Positions 31,505-41,800 of a stretch of 64,000 bases of DNA are shown piece by piece. The DNA is from Microbacterium oxydans. Its GTDB lineage: Bacteria; Actinomycetota; Actinomycetes; Actinomycetales; Microbacteriaceae. The DNA lies in contig NZ_BJOG01000001.1 of the NCBI RefSeq assembly GCF_006540085.1, positions 434,001-498,000 on the forward strand, given 5' to 3'. Below the pieces are notes generated by a model. That model was not told where the DNA came from, searched no databases, and worked only from the letters and a program-made list of their open reading frames with translations. Position numbers and translations under genes: made by a program. Within the stretch, counting starts at the first letter, position 1. Every line of letters begins with the position of its first letter.

Positions 31505-34459
31505 ATGCACGTTCCTCTCCCGCCCGCCTCTCGGAATGGCCGTGGCCGCCGTCGCCCGCTGCTGCGATACGGCACTATCGCGGCGCTCGTCCTCGCCCTC
31601 ACCCTCCCCGCCACCGCAGCTTCGGCGGCCCCCGCCCCCGGGTACCTGACCGATCCGAACGCCGATCCGGGCGACTACCTCGAGCTGAACATCGGTGCCG
31701 ACCGTACCGCCGCGAACTACTTCTACCGCATCCCCGCGCTCGCCCACCTCGGCGACGGCGTGGTCCTCGCGTCGTGGGATGCCCGACCGGGGAGCGCGGC
31801 CGACGCCCCCAACCCGAACTCGATCATCCAGCGCCGTTCGACCGACAACGGTCGCACCTGGGGCCCGCTGCAGATCATCGCGGCAGGGAAGACCGGAAGC
31901 GGCCAGTACGGCTACTCCGACCCGAGCTACGTCGTCGACCGGGAGAGCGGCCGCGTCTTCGCGTTCTTCGTGCACTCCAAGGACCAGGGATTCCAGGGGA
32001 GCGCCTACGGAGACGACGACGCGAACCGGCAGGTCATGGGCGCCGCGGTGATCCACTCGGACGACGGCGGTGCGACATGGAGCGCCCCGCGGCTGATCAC
32101 CGACGTCGCCAAGACCTCGAACGGCACCACCAGCGCAGGCGTGTACACGCCCGTGGCGGGGGACGTGAAGGGCACGTTCGCGACGTCGGGCGAGGGCATC
32201 CAGCTGCGTTACGGCGCCCACGCGGGCCGACTCATCCAGCAGTACGCCGGCACGGTGCGGCAGTCGAACGGATCGACGGCGATCCAGGCGTACTCGGTGT
32301 ACTCCGACGACGGCGGTGTCACCTGGGAGCGCGGCGAGTATGTCGGCACCGGCATGGACGAGAACAAGGTCGTCGAGCTCTCCGACGGCCGCGTCATGCT
32401 CAACTCGCGCGACAGCTCCAACGGCCGTCTGCGCAAGGTGGCGATCTCGACGGACGGCGGCCACAGCTACGGGCCGGTCACCCGTGACCCCGAGCTGCCC
32501 GACCCCACGAACAACGCCTCGATCACGCGCCTGCACCCGGACGCCCCTGCGGCCAGCGTCGACGCGAGGAAACTGGTCTTCACGAACGCCAACAACGGCG
32601 CCGACGGCAACCGCGTGAACGGGGCGGTGCGGCTCTCGTGCGACGACGGCGAGACCTGGCCGGGCCTGCGCACGCTCGAGACCGGCACGTTCGCCTACTC
32701 CAGCGCCACGGCGATCGACGACGGCAGGGTGGGGGTGCTGTGGGAGGCCGGATACACGAACACCATGCAGTTCTCCTCGTTCGACGAGGCGTGGATGAAC
32801 GCGGTGTGCGCCCCGCTGTCGGTGCCGCAGACCGCTCTCACCCCCGGTGCGGCCACCACGGTTCCGGTCACCGTCACGAACCAGGAATCGACAGCGCTCA
32901 GCGGTGCCGTCACCTTCCACACTCCGACCGGCTGGACGGCGACCACGGCGCAGGTCACCGGCCTCGCACCGGGCGCGAGCGCCACCGTGAACGTGCAGGT
33001 CACCGCACCGCAGGGAGCCGCGGGCGCCCAGCGTCTGCAGGCCGCCTTCACCGCGGCCGACGGACGGCTGAGCCAGACGACCGCGACGCTCACGCTGCCG
33101 CAGTCGTCGGTGCTCGGCGCGACGCTCACAGCGACCAACACGTCGGCGGCGCGGAACGTCGTGACGAATCCGTACACCGTCGGCGAGCAGCTGAGCTTCC
33201 AGGTGCGGGTCGTGAGCACGGCGGGCATGAACACGGTCGTGACCCCGGCGGCGAACACCTTCACCACCGGCTTCGCCCCCACCGCGTGCCGGTGGCTGAA
33301 CCTGCCGGCGTACGACGCCTACAACTGCAGCACCCCGCGGCGTACGCTCACGCAGGCCGACATCGACCGCGGCTGGTACACGCCGGAGTTCAGCTTCACC
33401 GTCGCGCCGGTCGACGGCTCGGCCCCCGCTGTCACCGTGACCCACGCGGCCGCGCCCGTGGTGCTGCGCGACGGCGTGCTCGCGGCGACGATCACGGGAA
33501 CGCGGGCGGATGCCGGGCGAGACCTGGCGGCGACCCCCTACGCGGTGGGTGAACAGGTGCCCTACGGCTTCCGGGTCGACAACCGCAGTCCGGTCACGGT
33601 CTCGGTGGTTCCCGCATCCGGCGACTTCTCGCCCTTCCTCCCGCCGGGGGCAGGAAACTGTCGGTATCGGGACCTGCCGGTCGGCGCGGGGTACGACTGC
33701 GGGACCGCGCGCCACACGGTGACCCAGGCCGACATAGACCGCGGCTTCTTCGTCGCCGACACGACGTGGACGGTCGAGGCGGCAGGGCAGTCGACGAAAC
33801 GCATCGCCGTGGTGGGCGGCGAGGTCGATGTGATCGTGCGCACCCCCGGGGTGTCCGGCGCAGCAGTGGGTGAGTGGGCGGACGGGAACGGGAACGGCGT
33901 GGCCGATGCCTCCGACACCGTGACGTGGACCCGCACCGTCGAGAACATCGGCAACGTCGCGCTCGATGCCGTGACCGCTGCCGGAGCGGACGTGGGGGTG
34001 CTCGCCCCCGGTGAGAGGACGACCCTCGATCCGATCGTCGTCCGGCTCACGACCGACGACATCGCGCGCGGGTCGATCGATTCGGCCCCCTTCGATGCGG
34101 CGGCGGTGAACGGGGCGCTCGAGGTCTCCGCTTCGATCGACGCCTCGCCGCTCGTGCTTCCCATCGCCGCCGCATGGAGCACCGGGACCGTGTATGCCGA
34201 GGGGCAACTCGTCTCGCTCGACGGGCGCCTGTGGCAGGCGTCGTGGTGGACGCGCGACCAGCGCCCAGGCGACCCCGTCGGTCCGTGGCAGGAGCTCGTA
34301 TCCGACGCGGAGGGAGCGACCGTGTGGACGGCCACCCGCGTCTTCACCGCCGGCGATGCTGTCGTGCACGACGGCATGCGTTTCGAGGCGAAGTGGTGGA
34401 CCCGCAACCAGCAGCCGGAAGCTGCGACGACCGGCGGCCCGTGGCGGACGCTCGACTGA
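31505..34459 (+). CDS. Secreted exo-sialidase with CBM5/12 modules
   Basis: 984-residue exported sialidase (GH33). Signal peptide about residues 1-41, then a six-bladed propeller: YRIP (74-77, arginine-triad Arg75), WDARP with the acid/base Asp92, Asp boxes at 112-120, 185-193, 267-275, 315-323 and 378-386, a Glu in MDENKVVEL, Arg302, and the nucleophile-type Tyr in EAGYTN (Tyr417). Beyond residue 440 come a NEW3-type Ig-like domain, two similar beta-sandwich repeats each ending [10 protein letters not shown], a DUF11-like domain, and two tryptophan-rich CBM5/12-type modules near 893-984 (ending [11 protein letters not shown] and [10 protein letters not shown]). No LPXTG is seen, so it is released. 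It has AAAGG about 8 bases upstream. It releases sialic acid for the neighbouring importer. Confidence 0.9.
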   Translation: MHVPLPPASRNGRGRRRPLLRYGTIAALVLALTLPATAASAAPAPGYLTDPNADPGDYLELNIGADRTAANYFYRIPALAHLGDGVVLASWDARPGSAADAPNPNSIIQRRSTDNGRTWGPLQIIAAGKTGSGQYGYSDPSYVVDRESGRVFAFFVHSKDQGFQGSAYGDDDANRQVMGAAVIHSDDGGATWSAPRLITDVAKTSNGTTSAGVYTPVAGDVKGTFATSGEGIQLRYGAHAGRLIQQYAGTVRQSNGSTAIQAYSVYSDDGGVTWERGEYVGTGMDENKVVELSDGRVMLNSRDSSNGRLRKVAISTDGGHSYGPVTRDPELPDPTNNASITRLHPDAPAASVDARKLVFTNANNGADGNRVNGAVRLSCDDGETWPGLRTLETGTFAYSSATAIDDGRVGVLWEAGYTNTMQFSSFDEAWMNAVCAPLSVPQTALTPGAATTVPVTVTNQESTALSGAVTFHTPTGWTATTAQVTGLAPGASATVNVQVTAPQGAAGAQRLQAAFTAADGRLSQTTATLTLPQSSVLGATLTATNTSAARNVVTNPYTVGEQLSFQVRVVSTAGMNTVVTPAANTFTTGFAPTACRWLNLPAYDAYNCSTPRRTLTQADIDRGWYTPEFSFTVAPVDGSAPAVTVTHAAAPVVLRDGVLAATITGTRADAGRDLAATPYAVGEQVPYGFRVDNRSPVTVSVVPASGDFSPFLPPGAGNCRYRDLPVGAGYDCGTARHTVTQADIDRGFFVADTTWTVEAAGQSTKRIAVVGGEVDVIVRTPGVSGAAVGEWADGNGNGVADASDTVTWTRTVENIGNVALDAVTAAGADVGVLAPGERTTLDPIVVRLTTDDIARGSIDSAPFDAAAVNGALEVSASIDASPLVLPIAAAWSTGTVYAEGQLVSLDGRLWQASWWTRDQRPGDPVGPWQELVSDAEGATVWTATRVFTAGDAVVHDGMRFEAKWWTRNQQPEAATTGGPWRTLD

Positions 34460-34481
34460 CGCTCCTCCGCAGAGGGGGCAG

Positions 34482-34555
34482 CCGACGAGCGTCCTGAAAA
34501 CTCACAGCCCGTTCCCAGGGCTGCGGGACCAAATCGGGCCGCTCGTCGGTTCTTC
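34482..34555 (+). terminator. Nested hairpin terminator after the sialidase
   Basis: Outer 10-bp arms CCGACGAGCG (34482-34491) and CGCTCGTCGG (34540-34549) enclose a smaller CAGCCC...GGGCTG hairpin (34505-34510 with 34518-34523). The outer stem is followed by TTCTTCTC. It separates the sialidase from msrB. Confidence 0.6.
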
Positions 34556-34598
34556 TCTGAGACGGCGCAGCCAGCGACGTCGGAGAAGGAGCCAGATC

Positions 34599-35087
34599 AT
34601 GTCGAACGACTACGGCAAGACCCCCGAGGCCGTCAGCGGCCTCACCCACCTGCAGTACGAGGTGACGCAGCAGGACGCCACAGAGCCGCCGTTCCGCAAC
34701 GCCTACTGGAACAACCACGACGACGGCATCTACGTCGATGTCGTGTCCGGCGAGCCCCTGTTCTCGTCGACCGACAAGTTCGACAGCGGTACCGGCTGGC
34801 CGAGCTTCACGAAGCCCATCGACGCCGACGCGGTGACCACGCGCACCGACCGGTCGCTGTGGATGAAGCGCACCGAGGCCCGTTCCGCCGGTGCGGACAG
34901 CCATCTCGGACACGTCTTCGACGACGGACCCCGCGCCGAGGGCGGTCTGCGCTACTGCATGAACTCCGCGGCCCTCCGCTTCATCCCGGCGGACAGCCTG
35001 GAGGAAGAGGGGTACGGTCGCTACAGCGTCCTCTTCGCACGCCCCACCACCACCGACACCCCCGACACCGCTGAGGAGCAGTCATGA
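34599..35087 (+). CDS. msrB: Peptide methionine-(R)-S-oxide reductase MsrB
   Basis: 162-residue cytoplasmic repair enzyme that reduces methionine-R-sulfoxide in proteins. Signature segments: [43 protein letters not shown] and the catalytic Cys in [11 protein letters not shown]. The two CxxC zinc-binding pairs of many MsrB proteins are absent (VDVVSG replaces the first), marking the zinc-free class, and no obvious second (resolving) Cys exists. AAGGAG lies 10 bases before the ATG. It overlaps msrA by 4 bases. Confidence 0.95.
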   Translation: MSNDYGKTPEAVSGLTHLQYEVTQQDATEPPFRNAYWNNHDDGIYVDVVSGEPLFSSTDKFDSGTGWPSFTKPIDADAVTTRTDRSLWMKRTEARSAGADSHLGHVFDDGPRAEGGLRYCMNSAALRFIPADSLEEEGYGRYSVLFARPTTTDTPDTAEEQS

Positions 35088-35629
35088 CCGACGACGGAAA
35101 CATCACCCGCACCCCTGGAACCGAGACGGCCGTGCTCGCCGGCGGCTGTTTCTGGGGCATGGAAGACCTGATCCGCCGTCAGCCCGGCGTGCTCGACACC
35201 CGCGTCGGCTACACCGGGGGCTCGAACGACCACGCGACCTATCGCAACCACCCCGGCCATGCCGAGGCGGTCGAGATCGTGTTCGACCCGACGAAGACGA
35301 CGTACCGCGACATCCTCGCGTTCTTCTTCCAGATCCATGACCCGTCGACCAAGGACCGTCAGGGCAACGACATCGGATCGAGCTATCGTTCCGCGATCTT
35401 CCCGCTCACACCGGAGCAGGAGACGGTCGCGCGCGACACGATCGCCGACGTCGACGCGTCCGGTCTCTGGCCCGCGAAGGCCGTCACCACGATCGAGCCG
35501 GCCGGTCCCTTCTGGCAGGCCGAGGAGGAGCACCAGGACTACCTGATCAAGTACCCGAACGGCTACACCTGCCACTTCCCGCGTGCGGGATGGGTGCTGC
35601 CGAAGCGCGACGAGGCCGCCGCCGTCTGA
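35084..35629 (+). CDS. msrA: Peptide methionine-(S)-S-oxide reductase MsrA
   Basis: 181-residue methionine-S-sulfoxide reductase. The catalytic motif GGCFWG (Cys22) and the conserved stretches [34 protein letters not shown] and [12 protein letters not shown] are present. It lacks the C-terminal Cys pair of E. coli MsrA, so recycling may differ. Its ATG overlaps the msrB stop, and a strong terminator follows. Together the pair repairs both methionine sulfoxide stereoisomers, in keeping with the nearby catalase. Confidence 0.96.
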   Translation: MTDDGNITRTPGTETAVLAGGCFWGMEDLIRRQPGVLDTRVGYTGGSNDHATYRNHPGHAEAVEIVFDPTKTTYRDILAFFFQIHDPSTKDRQGNDIGSSYRSAIFPLTPEQETVARDTIADVDASGLWPAKAVTTIEPAGPFWQAEEEHQDYLIKYPNGYTCHFPRAGWVLPKRDEAAAV

Positions 35630-35639
35630 GCGCATCCCG

Positions 35640-35676
35640 ACGTGTGGCCCGGTCGCCTGTCGACCGGGCCACACGT
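35640..35676 (+). terminator. Strong terminator after msrA
   Basis: Perfect 16-bp stem (35640-35655 with 35661-35676) and the 5-base loop CCTGT, starting 11 bases after the msrA stop. No T tract, as usual in high-GC actinobacteria. Confidence 0.8.
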
Positions 35677-35693
35677 GTGTCGGATGGGTCTCT

Positions 35694-35738
35694 GCGGGCT
35701 AGGACTCGGCGGGCTAGGACTCGGCGGGCTGGGACTCT
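35694..35738 (+). repeat. 15-bp triplicate at a hydrolase C-terminus
   Basis: GCGGGCTAGGACTCG occurs twice exactly (35694-35708, 35709-35723) and a third time with two changes (35724-35738). Read on the minus strand each unit is five codons (Q-P-A-E-S-like). The stop codon of the alpha/beta hydrolase falls in one unit, so slippage here changes the protein tail. Confidence 0.75.
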
Positions 35739-36499
35739 GCGAGGAAGGCCACGGCCGCTTCCTTGAAGTCGCGGGAACCGGGGGCATTGAAGTGGTTCCG
35801 GTTCGGGATCTCGAAGAACCGACCGTCGGGGGCGGCCGCGGCCAGAGCCCGCGAGCCCTCGATGATCGCGTCCTTCGACCCGGTGGCGAAGAGGATCGGT
35901 CGAGTCGGCGCATCCGAGGGGTCGGGGTCGATCATGCCCGATGCCCGCATGCCCTCGGCGAGTGCGACGAGCGCCTGCAGGTCGTTGCCGGGCACCCGCT
36001 CGGTCAGCGCGATGTAGTTCTGTGTCGTCCGGTCGGCCACCGGCGTGCCATCGGCGATGTAGGCCCGCACCTGATCGAGGTCGAGCCGCGCGAGAGGGAT
36101 GCCGTCCGGCACGCCTCCGAGCACCGCCCGTCCGATGCGATGCGGCAGCTCGCGGACGACCTCCCAGCCCACCCGCGCGCCGAGGGAGTACCCGACGTAG
36201 AACGCGTCGTCGACGAGGTACGTGTCCATCACGGTCTCGACGTCGGTGACCAGGGTGCGGATGCGATAGCCGTCGGGGTCGTGCGGCTTCTCGCTGAGGC
36301 CGTGCCCCCGCTGGTCGAGCGCCAGCACCCGATAGCCCGCACGCGTGAGCTCACGCACCCAGCCCGTGAGCACCCAGTTGTCGCGCGCGTTCGATGCGAA
36401 GCCGTGCACGATGACCACGACCGGGGCGTCGAGCTCACCCCAGGTGTAGGTCGCCAGCCGGGTGCCGTCGGCGGCGTACACGTGTTGGGGTGCGGGCAT
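35714..36499 (-). CDS. Alpha/beta hydrolase
   Basis: 261-residue alpha/beta-hydrolase-fold enzyme. Oxyanion region VIVHGFASNARDNW, LDQRGHGLSEKP, nucleophile elbow GYSLG, an acid in FATGSKDAII and a catalytic His in IPNRNHFN. It resembles epoxide-hydrolase/peroxidase-like carboxylesterases, but the substrate is unknown. The start is uncertain: ATG 36499 gives a normal N-terminus. GTG 36529 would add ten residues but has only GGAGA directly abutting it. The C-terminus lies in a 15-bp repeat. It follows the katA terminator, so it probably has its own promoter. Confidence 0.82.
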   Translation of the reverse strand: MPAPQHVYAADGTRLATYTWGELDAPVVVIVHGFASNARDNWVLTGWVRELTRAGYRVLALDQRGHGLSEKPHDPDGYRIRTLVTDVETVMDTYLVDDAFYVGYSLGARVGWEVVRELPHRIGRAVLGGVPDGIPLARLDLDQVRAYIADGTPVADRTTQNYIALTERVPGNDLQALVALAEGMRASGMIDPDPSDAPTRPILFATGSKDAIIEGSRALAAAAPDGRFFEIPNRNHFNAPGSRDFKEAAVAFLAESQPAES

Positions 36500-36622
36500 G
36501 CTGGTCAGGTCGGAGAGAGGGACGGCCACCTCTCCATCTTGGCCCTGTTCGCGGACGCGGGGCTCAGACGCCTTCGCGGGTCTGGGTGATGGGGCGGGCA
36601 TCACCGGGCCACGGGGCACTGT

Positions 36623-36666
36623 GAGAAACGGCCCCCGGGGACCGAAGTCACCGGGGGCCGTTTCTC
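36623..36666 (-). terminator. Terminator after katA
   Basis: Perfect 16-bp stem (36623-36638 with 36651-36666) and a 12-base loop, 20 bases beyond the katA stop on its minus strand; the arm ends in GAGAAAC/GTTTCTC. Confidence 0.8.
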
Positions 36667-36685
36667 GTTCCGACGATCGCGAGGG

Positions 36686-38137
36686 TCAGACCCGATCGCG
36701 CAGGGCGGCACCGAGCTCGGCGTCGACGTTCGTCCAGTACTGGAAGAAGCGCTCGCGGATGGCGTCGACCGTGATCGAACGCCCCTGACCGGTCAGGGTC
36801 TCCAGGAAGCGCGCGCGCTGCTCACCGTCGAACACGTCGCGGTAGAGCGTGCCCGGCTGGCCGAAGTCGTCGTCCTCGGCGTGCAGGGTCGCGGCGGAGC
36901 GCTGGATCTCGCCGTCGGCTTCCCAGTTCACCTCGATGCCCTTCGACGGGTCGGCCTCCGGTCCGCCTGCCGCTCCGTAGGAGTTCGGCTGGTAGGTGCG
37001 GTGCGCGGCATCGTTGAACTGGTAGCGCATCGAGCCCTCGTGCTGGTAGTTGCGCGCCTCGCTCGCGTGCGGCTGGTTCACCGGCAGCTGGTTGTAGTTC
37101 GGGCCGATGCGGTGACGCTGGGCATCCGGGTAGGCGAAGATGCGCCCCATCAGCATCTTGTCGGGGGAGATGCCGGTGCCGGGCACCTGGTTCGATGGCG
37201 AGAAGGCGGCCTGCTCGATCTGCGCGAAGAAGTTCTCCGGGTTGCGGTTCAGGGTCAGGGTGCCGACCTTGATGCGCGGGTAGTCCTTCTTGGAGATGGT
37301 CTTGGTGAGGTCGAACGGGTTGAACCGGTAGTCCTTGGCCTCGTCGTACGGCATGATCTGCACGTAGAGGTCCCACTTCGGGAACTCGCCGTCGGCGATC
37401 GAGCGGAACAGGTCGCGACGGTAGTGGTCGGCGTCCGACCCGGCGAGCTGCTCGGCCTCTTCGTTGCTCATCGCCTCGACGCCCTGCTGCGAGATGAAGT
37501 GGTACTTCACCCAGAAGACCTCGCCCGCGGCGTTGATCCACGAGTAGGTGTGAGAGCCGTAGCCGTTCATGTGGCGCCAGCTGAGGGGGAGACCGCGGTC
37601 TCCCATGAGATACGTGACCTGGTGGGCGCTCTCCGGCGACAGGGTCCAGAAGTCCCACTGCATGTCGGGGTCGCGCAGGCCCGAGTCGGCCAGTCGCTTC
37701 TGCGAGTGGATGAAGTCCGGGAACTTGATCGCGTCGCGCAGGAAGAACGTCGGAGTGTTGTTGCCGACGATGTCGAGGTTGCCCTCCTCGGAGTACATGC
37801 GGAGCGAGAAGCCGCGCACATCGCGCCAGGTGTCGGGCGAACCCTGCTCGCCGGCGACCGAGGAGAAGCGGATCAGGGTCTCGCTCGTCGCTCCTGGCTG
37901 GAAGACGGCTGCCCGCGTGTAGGCGGACACGTCTTCGGTGACGACGAACTCGCCGAACGCGCCGCCGCCCTTCGCGTGCGGGTTGCGCTCCGGCACCCGC
38001 TCGCGGTTGAAGGCCGCGATCTTCTCGACCAGGTAGTGGTCGTGCAGGACGGTGGGGCCGTCGGCACCGACGGTGAGCGAATGCGTGTCGCTCGCGATCG
38101 GGGCTCCGGCCTGCGTGGTGGTGGCAGGTTTCGTCAT
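36686..38137 (-). CDS. katA: Monofunctional heme catalase KatA
   Basis: 483-residue clade-3 small-subunit catalase, decomposing hydrogen peroxide. Catalytic His54 ([13 protein letters not shown]) and Asn127 ([12 protein letters not shown]), the heme-ligand Tyr336 in [13 protein letters not shown], and the NADPH-type region are seen. ATG 38137 has GGAG 8 bases upstream. It lies 67 bases after furA on the same strand, so it is probably cotranscribed or readthrough-expressed from the Fur-controlled promoter and induced by peroxide. Confidence 0.97.
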   Translation of the reverse strand: MTKPATTTQAGAPIASDTHSLTVGADGPTVLHDHYLVEKIAAFNRERVPERNPHAKGGGAFGEFVVTEDVSAYTRAAVFQPGATSETLIRFSSVAGEQGSPDTWRDVRGFSLRMYSEEGNLDIVGNNTPTFFLRDAIKFPDFIHSQKRLADSGLRDPDMQWDFWTLSPESAHQVTYLMGDRGLPLSWRHMNGYGSHTYSWINAAGEVFWVKYHFISQQGVEAMSNEEAEQLAGSDADHYRRDLFRSIADGEFPKWDLYVQIMPYDEAKDYRFNPFDLTKTISKKDYPRIKVGTLTLNRNPENFFAQIEQAAFSPSNQVPGTGISPDKMLMGRIFAYPDAQRHRIGPNYNQLPVNQPHASEARNYQHEGSMRYQFNDAAHRTYQPNSYGAAGGPEADPSKGIEVNWEADGEIQRSAATLHAEDDDFGQPGTLYRDVFDGEQRARFLETLTGQGRSITVDAIRERFFQYWTNVDAELGAALRDRV

Positions 38138-38204
38138 GGTGTTCTCCTTCTCCGCGTGGGCACGACGATCACCCCCATCCGGGGACGGGCGATCGGCGGC
38201 CCTG

Positions 38205-38627
38205 CTACTGCGCGGCGTTCTGGCAACTGGGGCACAGGCCCCAGAAGGTGACTTCGGCTGTCTGGACGGTGAATCCCCCCGTCGAGGACGGGGTGAGACA
38301 CGGAGCTTCACCGACGACGCAGTCCACATCGCCGATCGCACCGCAGGAGGTGCAGACGACGTGGTGGTGGTTGTCATCGATGCGCCGCTCGTAGAGCGCT
38401 GCGGAACCTGCCGGTTCGATCCGGCGGATGAGACCCGCCGTCGTCAGGTCCGCGAGGATGTTGTGCACCGACTGGATCGACGTGGTCGGCAGCACTTCGG
38501 ACACGGCGCGGTAGACCCGCTCCGCATCCGTATGGGCCATGGAGTCGAGAGCCTCGAGAACGGCGACGCGGCCCGCGGTCGCCCGAAGCCCAGCGCCGCG
38601 AAGCGCCGAGTCGAGTTCTGTCTCCAT
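38205..38627 (-). CDS. furA: Fur-family peroxide/iron regulator (FurA-type)
   Basis: 140-residue Fur-family repressor. Helix-turn-helix segment [15 protein letters not shown] and [19 protein letters not shown], the metal segment [13 protein letters not shown] and a second CxxC (LCPSCQ) that binds structural zinc. Placement directly before katA matches FurA-catalase pairs of actinobacteria, in which the regulator senses peroxide by metal-centred oxidation. It appears leaderless: TAGCCT (38634-38639, minus strand) ends 6 bases before the ATG. A palindromic box upstream of the -10 suggests autoregulation. Confidence 0.92.
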   Translation of the reverse strand: METELDSALRGAGLRATAGRVAVLEALDSMAHTDAERVYRAVSEVLPTTSIQSVHNILADLTTAGLIRRIEPAGSAALYERRIDDNHHHVVCTSCGAIGDVDCVVGEAPCLTPSSTGGFTVQTAEVTFWGLCPSCQNAAQ

Positions 38628-38633
38628 CCCCCG

Positions 38634-38663
38634 AGGCTACCTTGTTTTTTGAATAACTCAAAA
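38634..38663 (-). promoter_or_regulatory. furA promoter with Fur-box-like palindrome
   Basis: On the minus strand TTTTGA-GTTAT-TCAAAA (38663 down to 38647) has 6-bp perfect arms, followed 7 bases later by the -10 TAGCCT (38639-38634) and then, after 6 bases, ATG 38627. The AT-rich palindrome stands out in a high-GC setting and covers the -35 region, as autoregulatory Fur boxes do. Confidence 0.65.
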
Positions 38664-38827
38664 GAAAGAATTCCGGCATGCCGCGTCCGGCTGCGGGGAG
38701 AACCGGAGATCTAACCCAGGTGAGGTCCCAAAAGAGTCCTGGGAATCCGGCGAGCCCTCCGCTACTCTGGGCAAAATCACAGCTTGGGCGGCGTGGTGGT
38801 CGCGCGAGCGAAGCCGAGGGAGCCTCG

Positions 38828-41800
38828 ATGCCGTCTCAGACCAGCCAGCCCGGTGTCCTGTCGTCTGCGCGAGAAAAGCAGCGCCGATCGTTTCTGGCTC
38901 GTCTTCGCGTCTCCCGTGCGCGTCGGAAGCCCTTTGCCGTCGTCGCGCTGCTGACTCTCGTGCTCGCTGGGCTCGTCGTCCCCGCGACGACGGCCACCGC
39001 CGCCCCCGGTGACGCCGCACAGCTGTACCTGGGCCCGTCCTACGAGGGGCCGACCGTCGGATCGGACAAGGATCTGACGGCACCGACCGAGTGTCCGTCG
39101 AACTCCGTCCTCACCGGGGTGCAGACGGAGAACCGGCAGAACGTCCCCACGAACAGTGCGAACTCGATCCTGGTGCGATTCAGCATCCAATGCTCGACGA
39201 TCACCGTGAACAACGCCGGGATCGTCACCGGCACCGTGAATCCGACCTGGATCACCGGACCCACCTGGGATCAGAGCCGCGGCAACGTGCAGACGGGCAC
39301 CTGCCCCGCCAACACTTTCGTGCACCGCATCACCGGCACGACTTTCGTCGGTGACAACGGCAGCCGTTGGCCGTCGTCGGTGCAGATCACCTGCCGCCCC
39401 ATGACTCTCGCGCCGGCGGGCGCGATCCGCGTCGATCTGGCCGCGACCCCGACGGTCATCACCATCGGTGAGAACTTCAACACGAACGGGGGCCTCGACA
39501 CGCCGACCCCGCGCTGCGGCCCCGCAGACACGACCGGCACCAGCGACATCCTGGTCCGCGGCTACCGCGCGCAGAGCGGCGGGGAGGGCATCGACGGGTT
39601 CAACCCCTCGTGCGCCACGGTCCCCGACGACTTCGGCGACGCGCCAGCCAGCTACGGTTCCGTCTCCCACGAGCTGAACGCCGCGACCTACCTCGGCTGG
39701 TCGGCCGATGCCGAGACCGCGATGCAGTACAGCGCGAACGCGACCGGCGACAACCAGGTCGGCGGAACCGCGCCGAACCAGTTCATCAACGATGAGAACG
39801 GCGTCGCGACCTTCGGGCCGATCACGGCAGGGGTCACCGGCAGCTACTCGGTCTCGGTGCTGGTCTCGAACAAGGTGGAAGGTGTGGCCGCGACGCTCGT
39901 CGGCTGGGTCGACTTCAACCGGAACGGCGTCTTCGACGCGAATGAAGGCGTGTCGACGGTCGTGCCGGCAGGAACTCCCGATGGCTCCTCCGTCACGCTC
40001 ACCTGGCCGGGCATCATCTCCCAGACCGTGGCGGGGCCGACGTTCGCGCGGTTCCGGATCGCCAACGGCACCGGCTTGACCACGTCTACGCCCACGGGTA
40101 CCGGAGACCCCGGTGAGGTGGAGGACTATGCCCTCACCATCGCTGCGGCGAACCCCGGAATCTCGCTGTTCAAGTCCGCGTCGCCGTCCGGTCCGGATGA
40201 CTTCACGGTCGGACAGGTCATCGACTACACGTTCGTGGTCACGAACACGGGCGATGTGCCCCTCACCGACATCAGCGTCGACGAGACCGCCTTCACCGGC
40301 TCCGGCACTATGTCGACCCCGGTCTGCCCGACGACGCCTCTGGCTCCTGGGGCACAGGCGACCTGTACTGCGAGCTATACGCTCACACAGGCCGACATCG
40401 ACAGCGGTTCCCTCTCCAACACCGCGACCGCGACGGGCGTCCCGCCGGGCATCCTCGTGCCCCCGGTCTCCCCACCCTCGACCGTGAACGTGCCGGCGAC
40501 ATCCACGGCCGCGCTCACCCTCGTGAAGAGCGCTGACACCGCAGAGATCACCGCAGCGGGGCAGGCCATCGCCTACTCGTTCCAGGTGACCAACTCCGGC
40601 AACGTGACGCTCACGAACGTGACCGTGGATGAGACGGCGTTCTCCGGCACCGGAACGCCCCCGGTGATCACCTGCCCGGCGGGAGCCGCCTCGATGATCC
40701 CTGGCGCGCAGATCACGTGCACGGCGACCTATACGACGACCGTCGCCGACTACAACTCCGACTCCCTCGACAACACGGCCACCGCGACCGGCACCCCGCC
40801 CTCGGGCACGCCGCCGGTGTCGCCGCCGTCGAGCGTCGAGATCCCCGTCGCCTCGGCACCGGGGCTGACCGTGGCGAAGACGGCCGATCGCACGCAGCTC
40901 ACGGCGGCGGGCGAGACGATCAACTATTCGTTCCTGGTGACGAACACCGGCAACGTCACGCTCACAGGCGTGACGGTGAACGAGACGGCGTTCTCCGGGA
41001 CGGGGACGCCTCCGGTGGTCACGTGTCCCGCCGGCGCGGCGTCGCTCGCGGCAGGGGCGACCGTGACCTGCACGGCGTCGTACGTCGTGACACAGGCCGA
41101 CATCGACTCGGGCGGCGTGACGAACACGGCGACGACCACCGGTACCCCGCCTACGGGTGAGCCTCCGGTGTCTCCGCCGTCGACCGTCGTCGTCCCCCCT
41201 AACCCCGTGCCCGGCATCAGCGTCGTCAAGTCGGCGAGCCCGAACACCCCTGACGCCTATCAGGTGGGACAGGAGATCACCTACTCGTTCGTCGTGACCA
41301 ACACCGGCAACGTCACTCTCACCAACGTGACCGTGAACGAGGAGGACTTCTCCGGTTCGGGAACGCTGTCTCCTATCCAATGCCCGGCAGGCGCGGCTTC
41401 CCTCGCTCCGAGCGTTCAGATCGTCTGCACCGCCACGTACGTGCTGACCCAGGCGGATGTGAATGCGGGGCAGGTCACGAACAGCGCGACGGCGACAGGG
41501 GTTCCGCCCGGTGGTCTCGTTCCTCCGGTCTCGCCGCCTTCTGAGACCGAAGTCCCCATCGTCCCGGCTCCTGCGATCAGCATCGTGAAGTCGGCGACTC
41601 CTGCGACGATGACGGCCGTGGGCCAGACGCTCGCGTACTCGTTCGTGGTGACCAACACCGGAAACGTCACCCTCACCGACGTGACGGTCGACGAGACGGC
41701 GTTCTCCGGCTCCGGTTCACTGTCCGCGATCGTGTGCCCGGCGGAGGCTGCGAGCATGCTGCCCGGTCAGATCGTCACGTGCACGGCGGAGTATCAGACG

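Noticed and set aside
38678..38827. ATG giving a 50-residue extension of the surface protein
   Set aside because: It would place low-complexity sequence ahead of the signal peptide; the ATG at 38828 has GAGGGAG 5 bases upstream.
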